5,668 nucleotides of DNA. It comes from Deltaproteobacteria bacterium. GTDB taxonomy: Bacteria > Myxococcota > XYA12-FULL-58-9 > JAUUZB01. The stretch spans positions 1 to 5,668 of the forward strand of contig JAUUZB010000339.1 in NCBI GenBank assembly GCA_030590185.1, given 5' to 3'. The notes below the pieces were generated by a model that saw only the letters and a list, made by a program, of their open reading frames with translations, was not told where the DNA came from and ran no database searches. The first letter of the stretch is position 1; every line of letters begins with the position of its first letter. Positions 1-5,194 of this stretch are shown here, in pieces. A program made the position numbers and the translations under genes.

Positions 1-2
1 CG

Positions 3-251
3 GTCTACGACGTGATGGAGAACCTGCGCGACGGCTACTCCAAGGTGGCGTTCCGGGACATGGCCTTCGACGGTCCGGCGGCGGGCAACATCAAGTCCCT
101 GTCGCAGGTGCGGGGCTTTATGGCCTTGCCCTTTACCGTCTATTTCAAGAACGGCGAGGTGGTCGAGGCGACCAGCGGCATCCAGAACAAGAAGCAGGTC
201 AAGGGCAACCTCGACCGCGCCTTCGGAGAGGCTGGGCGGCAGGCCGCCTGA
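3..251 (+). CDS. Thioredoxin-fold protein, C-terminal part (5' end outside window)
   Basis: The reading frame is open from the window edge (codons VYDV...) and ends at TGA 249-251, so this is the 3' part of a longer gene; the GTG at 12 is an internal codon, not a credible start. About 83 residues are visible. They fit the second half of a thioredoxin fold: a helix, a strand, then LPFTVYFKNGEVV, where the proline before the strand is the typical cis-proline facing the active site, followed by a glycine turn and a C-terminal amphipathic helix. The CxxC active site would lie upstream of the window and cannot be checked. The gene sits 9 nt before a thioredoxin-reductase-like gene, so it is probably that enzyme's protein substrate, acting as a cytoplasmic disulfide reductant. 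A thioredoxin-like protein without a redox pair remains possible. The family is fairly secure; the exact subfamily is not. Confidence 0.8.
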   Translation, partial: VYDVMENLRDGYSKVAFRDMAFDGPAAGNIKSLSQVRGFMALPFTVYFKNGEVVEATSGIQNKKQVKGNLDRAFGEAGRQAA

Positions 252-260
252 GGACACGCC

Positions 261-1247
261 ATGGTCAGCGACGGCGACAAATCCCAGGCCTACGACGTTA
301 TCGTCCTCGGGGCCGGGCCGGCCGGCTTAACCGCCGCCATCTATTTGGCGCGGGCAAAGAAGCGCGCGCTGGTCATCGACACCGGCACCCCCGGCGGTCA
401 GATGGTTCTCTCCTACAAGGTCGCCAATTACCCGGGGGTTGAGGAAACCTCGGGGCACGCTATCAGTCAGATCATGCTCAGGCAGGCGAAATCCTTTGGC
501 GCCGAGGTCTTGGCCCAGGCGGAGGTCGTGCGCCTCGATTTGGCCGGCGATCTCAAGCGAGTCGACGTCGAGGACGAGGGCAGCTTCGTGGCTCCGGCGC
601 TGATCATCGCGGCGGGGGGTGTCCCCCGTCGCCTCGGCATCCCCGGCGAGGAGCAATACGAGGGCATGGGCATCTCGTATTGCGCAACCTGCGACGGAGA
701 TTTTTTCACCGACAAGCCGATCGCGGTGGTCGGCGGTGGCAACTCGGCCTTGGAGGAGGCCATCGCGCTGACCAAGCACGCTTCGAGCGTCACCGTCATC
801 CACGAGTTCGAGAGTTTCCAGGCCCAACCTTGGGTGGTCGCGGAGGCGCAGCGGAATCCCAAGATCCATTTCCTCCTCAACCAGCGTGTGGAGGCCTTCG
901 AGGGCGAGGCAAACCTGAGCCGGGTCGTGACCACCGACAAATCGACGGCCGAGCGCCACGCCGTCGAGGTGGAGGGTTGCTTCGTTTTCATCGGCTACGT
1001 GCCGAACACCGCCGCCTTCGCGGACCAGATCGAGCTCACCGAACGAGGCGAGATCGTCACCGACGAAGGCATGCACACCAACGTGGCTGGCGTCTTCGCC
1101 GCCGGTGACGCGCGCGCCAAGCGCTACCGCCAGATCACCACCGCCGTGGCCGACGGCACCATCGCCGCCCTGAGCGCCGTCGAATACGTCGAGCAGCGCG
1201 ACACAAAGGGCGCGAGCCCCGGCGACACCGAGTCCGCGGCCGCGTGA
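261..1247 (+). CDS. trxB: Thioredoxin-reductase-like FAD/NAD(P)-dependent disulfide oxidoreductase
   Basis: A 328-residue cytoplasmic flavoenzyme, the usual length for low-molecular-weight thioredoxin reductases (about 310-330). It should pass electrons from a pyridine nucleotide through FAD to the redox disulfide and on to a thioredoxin. Visible motifs in order: FAD-binding GAGPAG (17-22), GTPGGQ (42-47), redox centre CATC (C141, C144), nucleotide-binding GGGNSA (158-163), and the C-terminal FAD contact FAAGD (279-283). The segment that in E. coli TrxB reads HRRDxFRA and holds the NADPH 2'-phosphate is here HEFESFQAQ (181-189), with an acidic residue and no arginine, resembling NADH-using AhpF. 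NADPH preference is therefore doubtful. The start is ATG 261, with GAGGA at 250-254 overlapping the upstream stop and 6 nt of spacing. The gene is co-transcribed with the thioredoxin-fold gene just before it. The last ~18 residues are a polar, Ala/Gly-rich tail. The family call is secure; the symbol is by family, and the cofactor is inferred. Confidence 0.93.
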   Translation: MVSDGDKSQAYDVIVLGAGPAGLTAAIYLARAKKRALVIDTGTPGGQMVLSYKVANYPGVEETSGHAISQIMLRQAKSFGAEVLAQAEVVRLDLAGDLKRVDVEDEGSFVAPALIIAAGGVPRRLGIPGEEQYEGMGISYCATCDGDFFTDKPIAVVGGGNSALEEAIALTKHASSVTVIHEFESFQAQPWVVAEAQRNPKIHFLLNQRVEAFEGEANLSRVVTTDKSTAERHAVEVEGCFVFIGYVPNTAAFADQIELTERGEIVTDEGMHTNVAGVFAAGDARAKRYRQITTAVADGTIAALSAVEYVEQRDTKGASPGDTESAAA

Positions 1248-1255
1248 GCCGGTGT

Positions 1256-1284
1256 TATATAGTAGTGTCAGGCACTACTATATG
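1256..1284. repeat. Palindrome copy 1 (next to trxB-like stop)
   Basis: Inverted repeat with arms ATATAGTAGTG and CACTACTATAT (11 perfect pairs, 1257-1267 and 1273-1283) and loop TCAGG; one further outer position (T1256, G1284) could form a wobble pair. It starts 8 nt after the trxB-like TGA. This is the only copy with A at the variable inner position, so its core stem is fully complementary. It could terminate transcription of the plus-strand operon, although no T-run follows. Confidence 0.85.
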
Positions 1285-1291
1285 CCATTCA

Positions 1292-1330
1292 TCAACCCAC
1301 CGGCTTGGATAACGTCGGCAGTAGCTCGGT
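1292..1330 (-). pseudogene. Degenerate copy of etfA 3' end (distal remnant)
   Basis: Read on the minus strand this spells TELLPTLSKPVG then TGA (stop at 1292-1294), aligned codon for codon with the real etfA end [14 protein letters not shown]. Over the 12 codons from E to stop, 28 of 36 bases match. Three differences are silent (CTA for CTG, and two bases of TTA for CTG); the rest change A to T, T to S, A to P and L to V. No start codon or upstream coding sequence accompanies it, and palindrome copy 2 abuts it upstream. It is a fragment with no expected protein product. Confidence 0.8.
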
Positions 1331-1365
1331 GCTATATGGTAGTGTCAGGCACTACTATATAGCAC
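1329..1365. repeat. Palindrome copy 2 (longest stem)
   Basis: Inverted repeat with 16-nt arms (1329-1344 and 1350-1365) around loop TCAGG. The outer arms GTGC and GCAC are fully complementary and extend the stem beyond the other two copies. The single imperfection is G1338 opposite T1356. This is a G-U pair in RNA read from the plus strand but an A-C mismatch in RNA read from the minus strand. It lies between the two etfA-tail remnants. Confidence 0.87.
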
Positions 1366-1368
1366 TCA

Positions 1369-1404
1369 TTAGCCCAGCGCCTTCGTCAGCGCTGGCAGCG
1401 AGTC
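1369..1404 (-). pseudogene. Degenerate copy of etfA 3' end (proximal remnant)
   Basis: Read on the minus strand this spells [11 protein letters not shown] then TAA (stop at 1369-1371), aligned with the real etfA end [14 protein letters not shown]. Of 36 bases 28 match. From LPALTKALG through the stop, all five differences are silent: CCA/CCG, GCG/GCA, ACG/ACC, GGC/GGT, and stop TAA for TGA. That pattern suggests this tail once belonged to a working etfA allele. It has no start codon, and its frame is closed upstream by a TAG at 1435-1437, so it cannot be a read-through extension of etfA. Confidence 0.82.
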
Positions 1405-1435
1405 GTATATGGTAGTGTCAGGCACTACTATATAC
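1405..1435. repeat. Palindrome copy 3 (next to etfA stop)
   Basis: Inverted repeat with 13-nt arms (1405-1417 and 1423-1435), loop TCAGG, and one imperfection (G1411 opposite T1429). It begins 6 nt downstream of the etfA TGA on the minus strand, where an etfA terminator would lie. The core is identical to palindrome copy 2 and differs from copy 1 at one base. Confidence 0.86.
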
Positions 1436-1441
1436 TATTCA

Positions 1442-2392
1442 TCAACCCAGCGCCTTGGTCAGTGCCGGCAGCAGCTCGACGCAATCCCCGACCACGCCGT
1501 AGTCAGCGATTCCGAAGATCGGCGCGGCCGGGTCTTTGTTGATCGCGATGATCGTATCAGCGCCCTTCATGCCGGCTAGGTGTTGGAAGGCGCCGCTGAT
1601 ACCGAGCGCCACGTAGACCCTGGGTCGCACCGTCTTGCCAGAGGTACCGACCTGCCGGCTCTTGGGCAGCCAGCCGGCGTCCGCCACCGGCCGCGAGCAG
1701 GCCACGGTGCCGCCGAGGGCATTGGCGAGCGCCTCGGCGAGGGCGACGTTCTCCTCCTTGCCGATGCCACGCCCGACCGCCACGAGGATGTCGGCGGCGC
1801 CTATGTCGACCTCCTCGCTGGCGGCGCGGAGATACTCCACCAACCGGCGCGGGTGCCTTGGGTCGATTTGAAGCACGGTCTCTTTCTCAACCACCGTCTC
1901 GAGGCCGTCCTTCGCCTCGGCAAAGGCCCCCGGTTGCAGGGTGAGTAGCACCGTCGCCGCCGGTTTCAGGGTCAGCCGCTCCACCACCTTGCCGGCAAAG
2001 GCCTGTCGCCGTACGGTCAGACCGTCTTCCATCTCGATGGCGGTGCAGTCGGTCACCAGGGGCAGCCCGAGGCGGCCGGCGAGCCCTGGCGCCAGGTCCA
2101 TGCCCTGGCTGGTGTGGGGAAAGAGCACCAACCCGGGCGCCGTCTCGCGGACCAGATCCATCAGCACCGGCAGGTAGGATTCCGGGTCGTAGTCGGCGAG
2201 GGAGGGGTGACCGAGCAGCAGTATCCTCGGCACCGAGCCGCGCAGTGGCTCAGCGATGGTTGCCGCCGCTGCCGCCGTCGCCAATACCGCAACCGTTACG
2301 TCGTCTCCGCAGCCGAGGGCAGCGGAGATCGCCTCCTTGGTGCAGGCCCGCAGCTCTCCCCGGCGGTGCTCCGCGATGACTAGGGTCTTCAC
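1442..2392 (-). CDS. etfA: Electron transfer flavoprotein, alpha subunit
   Basis: A 316-residue FAD-carrying subunit of the soluble ETF heterodimer, of normal length. It takes electrons from acyl-CoA dehydrogenase and should deliver them to the membrane oxidoreductase encoded two genes upstream. The N-terminal part (about 1-190) is the ETF alpha/beta fold that pairs with EtfB. The C-terminal FAD domain is complete: [11 protein letters not shown] (233-243), [10 protein letters not shown] (246-255), [12 protein letters not shown] (264-275), AINKDP (283-288), and ADYGVVGD (296-303). The start is GTG at 2390-2392, overlapping the etfB stop by 4 nt (GTGA), with a purine-rich GGGGG run just upstream; this implies translational coupling. 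It is the last gene of the minus-strand operon. Its final codons are duplicated twice in the downstream array, but the gene itself is intact. Confidence 0.96.
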   Translation of the reverse strand: MKTLVIAEHRRGELRACTKEAISAALGCGDDVTVAVLATAAAAATIAEPLRGSVPRILLLGHPSLADYDPESYLPVLMDLVRETAPGLVLFPHTSQGMDLAPGLAGRLGLPLVTDCTAIEMEDGLTVRRQAFAGKVVERLTLKPAATVLLTLQPGAFAEAKDGLETVVEKETVLQIDPRHPRRLVEYLRAASEEVDIGAADILVAVGRGIGKEENVALAEALANALGGTVACSRPVADAGWLPKSRQVGTSGKTVRPRVYVALGISGAFQHLAGMKGADTIIAINKDPAAPIFGIADYGVVGDCVELLPALTKALG

Positions 2393-3180
2393 GAGAGCCC
2401 CCCCTTCTCGCGCAGGAGGGTGGCGAGCCGGTCGCCGAGCTCCGGAACACTCCCGGTGAGCATCTCGGCGTTGCCGCCGACCTCCGGCAGGCTCAGGCCG
2501 CGGGCCCCTACGGCCGAGGCGGCGAGGCCGACCTCCTCCTCTGTGAGGTCGAGGTCATCGAGCTCGAGCTGTTCGATGGTCTTGGTGCGCACCTTGCGGA
2601 TACCGATCACCGAGACGTAGCGCGGCTGGTTGATGCCGGACTGCACGGTGACCAACGCCGGTAACGGCAGCTCCACGCGCTCCTCGGTGTCCGACTCGAG
2701 CTCCCGGTGAACGACCAGACCATCCCCCTGTTGGTCTATTCGCGTCACCAGGGTGGCGTAGGCGATACCGAGGCGCTGGGCGAGCAGCACGCCGGTCTGG
2801 GCGTAGTTGGCATCGGAGCTCTGCACCCCGGTGAGGATGAGGTCGAAACGTCGGTCACCGATAGCCAGCGCGAACAGGCGCGCCACGGTGGCCGGGTCCG
2901 AGTCGACGAAGGCCTCGTCGCACAGGTGGATCGCCTCGTTGGCCCCCATGGCGAGGGCCCGGCGCAGCACGTCCTCGGCTTCCTCGTCGCCGAGGGTCAT
3001 CACGGTCACCGTGCCGCCGTCGCCATCCGCGAGGCGGATGGCCTCCTCGACCGCGAAGTTGTCCCACTCGTTGATCCCGAAGACCAGATCTTCGGTTTCC
3101 AGAGCGGTGCCCTCCCCGTTGATCTCGAGCTCCGCCTCGGCAACCTCTGGGACCGATTTTGCGAGAACCAGGATGTTCAT
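2389..3180 (-). CDS. etfB: Electron transfer flavoprotein, beta subunit
   Basis: A 263-residue ETF beta subunit, usual size for the family, which binds AMP (or FAD in bifurcating types) and docks the dehydrogenase partner. The N-terminus MNILVLAKSVPEV and INEWDNFAVEEAIRL (36-50) are typical. The nucleotide-binding stretch is TGVQSSDANYAQTG (117-130). The ETF-beta signature region spans 168-201, with VELPLPALVTVQSGINQPRY followed by GIRKVRTKTI. Start ATG 3178-3180 is one base after the etfD-like stop, with a strong AAGGAGG site. The stop overlaps the etfA start by 4 nt. The pairing with etfA and an EtfD-type quinone reductase points to a respiratory, non-bifurcating ETF; this is inferred from context rather than residues. 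Confidence 0.96.
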   Translation of the reverse strand: MNILVLAKSVPEVAEAELEINGEGTALETEDLVFGINEWDNFAVEEAIRLADGDGGTVTVMTLGDEEAEDVLRRALAMGANEAIHLCDEAFVDSDPATVARLFALAIGDRRFDLILTGVQSSDANYAQTGVLLAQRLGIAYATLVTRIDQQGDGLVVHRELESDTEERVELPLPALVTVQSGINQPRYVSVIGIRKVRTKTIEQLELDDLDLTEEEVGLAASAVGARGLSLPEVGGNAEMLTGSVPELGDRLATLLREKGGLS

Positions 3181-3181
3181 T

Positions 3182-5119
3182 TCACCCCTCCTTGGCGGGC
3201 ACGGCTGCGGCGATCAGCTCGGCCAGGTCGATGATCTCCAGGCGATCCTCTAGCCCGCTGGTCTTGCGCGCATCTTCGAGCATGATCAAGCACCAGGGGC
3301 AGGCGGTGATCACCGCCCCGGCGCCGGTCGCCTCGGCCTGGCGCAGGCGGCGTTGGGCGAGGTCCCGTTGGTGCGGTAGCTCTTGCCACATCCGACCGCC
3401 ACCACCGCCACAGCAGAGGCTCTCGACCCCGTGTTGGGCCATCTCGACCAGGGTGGCGCCGGTGGCGCGGATCAGGCGCCGCGGCTCGTCGACCACGCCG
3501 TTGTGGCGGGCTAGGTAGCACGGGTCGTGGAAGGTCACTCGCCGCTCGGTTCGCTGGTTGAGCTCGAGCCGGCCATCCTCGAGCAGGCGGGCGAGCAGTT
3601 GGGTGTAGTGCCAGGCGCGTGTGGCGCCGTGGTGCGCATGGGCGATGGTGTCCCAGCAGTGGGGGGAGGTGGTGACCAGCTCGTGTACGCTGTGCTTGGC
3701 GAGTAGGGCCTGAGTCTCGTTTCGCTGGACGTCGAACAGACCGGCCTCGCCCGTGCGGCGGGCGATGTCGCCACAGCAGGGTTCCTTTTTGCCGAGGGTG
3801 CCAAGGTCGACCTCGCAGGCCGATAGGATTCCGACCAGTGCCCGCGCCACCCCTTGGGCGCGTGTGTCGAGGGCGGTGGTGCAGCCGACGAAGTAGAGCA
3901 ACTCCGCCGTGCCTTTCTTCGTGAGGTCCGGGATTTGCTCTTCGGTTTGCCAGGCGGCCTTCTGCCCTTTCTTGGACAGCCAGGGGTTTTGGTATTTGTA
4001 GAGGCGCTCGAGGGTTTCGGCGAGCTGCGCGGGAACCTCCTGGCCGGCTTCCACCAGGGTTGCGCGGGACCGGGCGATGATCTCGATTGGTTGGATCGCC
4101 AGGGGGCAGGCCCAGGCGCAGGCTCCGCAGGTCGTACAGTACCATCCCTGGGCGGCTAGGGTCGGGTTGGCGGCAGAGGCGTGCCGCACTGAGCGCACGC
4201 AATCGCGTGGGGAGAGGGGCTCCGAGGATTGGTGGGAAGGGCAGACGGCGTCGCAGCGGCCGCATAGGACGCAGGCGTCGCCGAATAGTAGCTCGCGCCA
4301 GGTTAGGGGGGTGGCGGTGGTCGGGTCGGTGTCGGCAGCGGTGCCGGTGCCGGTGACCGTGTCGGTGTCCGTGTCCGTGGCGACGACTGGCCTGGGAGTC
4401 AGCACCAGGGTCGCGGGTGCCAACACCGCGTGTAGTAATTTGCTCCATGGGAGATAGGCGATCAGCCCGAGGCTGACCAAGGCGTGTCCCCACCACAACA
4501 CCCGATAGGCCGTGACACCCATCTCCCCAGCCGGCCAGAGTTCAATCAGCGCCGCGCCGGTGAAGGAGAAATCGCCCCATTGTGGCCGTTGCGCCGCCAG
4601 ACGTGCGCCTTCGAGCAGGAAGCCGCTCGTGCCGATCACCAGCAGCCACGCTGGCAACACCCCGTCTGCCCCACGCCGCGTCAACCTGGGCACGCGTTGC
4701 AGATAACGTCGGATCAGCGCCCAGGCGATGCCGACCAGCAGCGCCAGGCCGCAGACTTCCATGACGACCGAGAAGCCGAGGTAGAGGTCGCCGGATAGAA
4801 AGCCGATCAGGTAGTGATCGGCCGCCACCACCAGCGTGCCGATGAACAGACCGACAAAGCCCCAGGCGATGGTTAGGTGCATCGCCCCGCCGGCGCGATC
4901 ACCGCGGAACAGACGCGCACCGAACAACCCGTCGCGCAGCCAGGTCGTGAGGATCACCCCGACCGGCGGCATCACCAGCTCCGGCGTCCCGCCCCCCTGC
5001 CGCCAACGGCGCACCCGACGAGCCATGCCAACCACGAACAGACCCACCGCTAGGGCGGCGAACACGTAGAACAGCCAGACCGGCTCGATCTCCCAATAGG
5101 CCGGACGGTGGGGACTCAC
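3182..5119 (-). CDS. etfD: EtfD-type membrane haem b / Fe-S ETF:quinone oxidoreductase
   Basis: A 645-residue three-part fusion expected to sit in the inner membrane and carry electrons from EtfAB to quinone. The N-terminal ~235 residues hold about five hydrophobic segments (near 14-33, 83-106, 113-137, 155-170, 205-228) with H81, H102, H212 and H230 as candidate haem b ligands; the 18-residue H212-H230 spacing resembles NarI gamma subunits. A Thr/Asp-rich linker follows (247-270). Next is a two-cluster ferredoxin domain: CVLCGRCDAVCP (C283, 286, 289, 293) and CTTCGACAWACP (C328, 331, 334, 338). The C-terminus has two HdrB/HdrD-type CCG modules: C413, C448-C449, C488; and C534, C569-C570, C607, C610. 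In the first module the usual CxxC is SPHC, so one cysteine is missing. The start is GTG 5117-5119 with AGAGGG 6 nt upstream. It replaces ETF-ubiquinone oxidoreductase in this operon. The family call is firm; the electron acceptor is inferred. Confidence 0.9.
   Translation of the reverse strand: MSPHRPAYWEIEPVWLFYVFAALAVGLFVVGMARRVRRWRQGGGTPELVMPPVGVILTTWLRDGLFGARLFRGDRAGGAMHLTIAWGFVGLFIGTLVVAADHYLIGFLSGDLYLGFSVVMEVCGLALLVGIAWALIRRYLQRVPRLTRRGADGVLPAWLLVIGTSGFLLEGARLAAQRPQWGDFSFTGAALIELWPAGEMGVTAYRVLWWGHALVSLGLIAYLPWSKLLHAVLAPATLVLTPRPVVATDTDTDTVTGTGTAADTDPTTATPLTWRELLFGDACVLCGRCDAVCPSHQSSEPLSPRDCVRSVRHASAANPTLAAQGWYCTTCGACAWACPLAIQPIEIIARSRATLVEAGQEVPAQLAETLERLYKYQNPWLSKKGQKAAWQTEEQIPDLTKKGTAELLYFVGCTTALDTRAQGVARALVGILSACEVDLGTLGKKEPCCGDIARRTGEAGLFDVQRNETQALLAKHSVHELVTTSPHCWDTIAHAHHGATRAWHYTQLLARLLEDGRLELNQRTERRVTFHDPCYLARHNGVVDEPRRLIRATGATLVEMAQHGVESLCCGGGGGRMWQELPHQRDLAQRRLRQAEATGAGAVITACPWCLIMLEDARKTSGLEDRLEIIDLAELIAAAVPAKEG
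3187..3193 (-). promoter_or_regulatory. Ribosome binding site of etfB inside the etfD-like 3' end
   Basis: On the minus strand AAGGAGG lies 6 nt before the etfB ATG and overlaps the last codons of the etfD-like gene. It is the strongest Shine-Dalgarno match in the window, fixes the etfB start, and indicates coupled translation. Confidence 0.8.
4309..4381 (-). repeat. Hexanucleotide-like low-complexity tract encoding the EtfD Thr/Asp linker
   Basis: Degenerate 6-nt units of the GTGTCC/GTGCCG type encode alternating Thr-Asp and Thr-Gly pairs (ATDTDTDT...TGTGT) around residues 247-270. The tract lies between the membrane haem b part and the first ferredoxin cluster, where a flexible, hydrophilic linker is expected. 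Its repetitive base pattern makes length change by replication slippage likely, and changes of six bases keep the frame. Confidence 0.75.
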
Positions 5120-5194
5120 GCCACACCCTCTTTCGGCGATCGCCGCCCGGCGCCGGGAGCTCGCTTAGGGCACCACCACATTCGCGCCACCCCG
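5120..5194. other. Short intergenic gap between acyl-CoA dehydrogenase and etfD-like genes
   Basis: This 75-nt spacer is the only loose junction in the minus-strand cluster. It holds the etfD ribosome binding site (minus-strand AAAGAGGG at 5126-5133) and two back-to-back 12-nt perfect palindromes. No convincing promoter was seen, so co-transcription with the dehydrogenase is likely but not proven. Confidence 0.6.
5134..5157. repeat. Two adjacent 12-nt perfect palindromes
   Basis: CGGCGATCGCCG (5134-5145) is followed directly by CCCGGCGCCGGG (5146-5157). Each equals its own reverse complement. They lie just upstream of the etfD ribosome binding site. They could be a protein-binding site or part of a GC-rich mRNA hairpin that affects etfD translation, or chance in GC-rich DNA. 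Confidence 0.55.

Larger units (their letters stand above)
1256..1441. repeat. Tandem array: three palindromes alternating with etfA 3'-end copies
   Basis: This fills the intergenic region between the convergent trxB-like (+) and etfA (-) genes. A 28-nt block recurs at 1256-1283, 1333-1360 and 1406-1433, with only one variable position (A, G, G at its sixth base). Block starts are 77 and 73 nt apart. Each block is followed by 8 nt and then a sequence matching the reverse complement of the etfA stop codon and final codons; for the third block that sequence is etfA itself (from 1442). The repeated unit is therefore etfA tail plus palindrome. The array may also act as a bidirectional transcription terminator because it separates two convergent genes, but no stem is followed by a proper T-run. 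What created the array is unknown. Confidence 0.9.

Noticed and set aside
327..1076. Antisense open frame of 249 codons opposite the trxB-like gene
   Set aside because: It mirrors a clear thioredoxin reductase, as GC-rich codon bias often produces, and has no recognisable domain.
1256..1433. Possible small CRISPR array: three 28-nt palindromic repeats with spacers of 49 and 45 nt
   Set aside because: The spacers are homologous to each other and to the end of etfA, so they are not independently acquired sequences, and no cas gene is present.
1369..1444. Read-through of the etfA stop into the downstream tail copy, giving an extended protein
   Set aside because: The etfA stop and the next tail copy are in different frames (73 nt offset), and the copy's frame is closed by TAG at 1435-1437.
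2389..3180. EtfAB as an electron-bifurcating FixAB pair
   Set aside because: There is no FixC or FixX gene next to it, and the partner is an EtfD-type quinone reductase; the residues seen do not force a bifurcating assignment.
2707..3234. Plus-strand open frame of 175 codons opposite etfB
   Set aside because: It is antisense to a well-supported etfB, with no motif and no convincing ribosome binding site.
3177..4496. Long minus-strand open frame rich in His/Arg repeats (439 codons)
   Set aside because: It is an out-of-frame shadow of the etfD-like gene; its His-Arg-Gly repeats come from the same 6-nt tract that encodes the Thr/Asp linker, and it shows no family motifs.
5136..5143. GCGATCGC as a cyanobacterial HIP1 site
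   Set aside because: I see only this one copy in the window, where cyanobacterial genomes would show several, and the gene content does not point to cyanobacteria.
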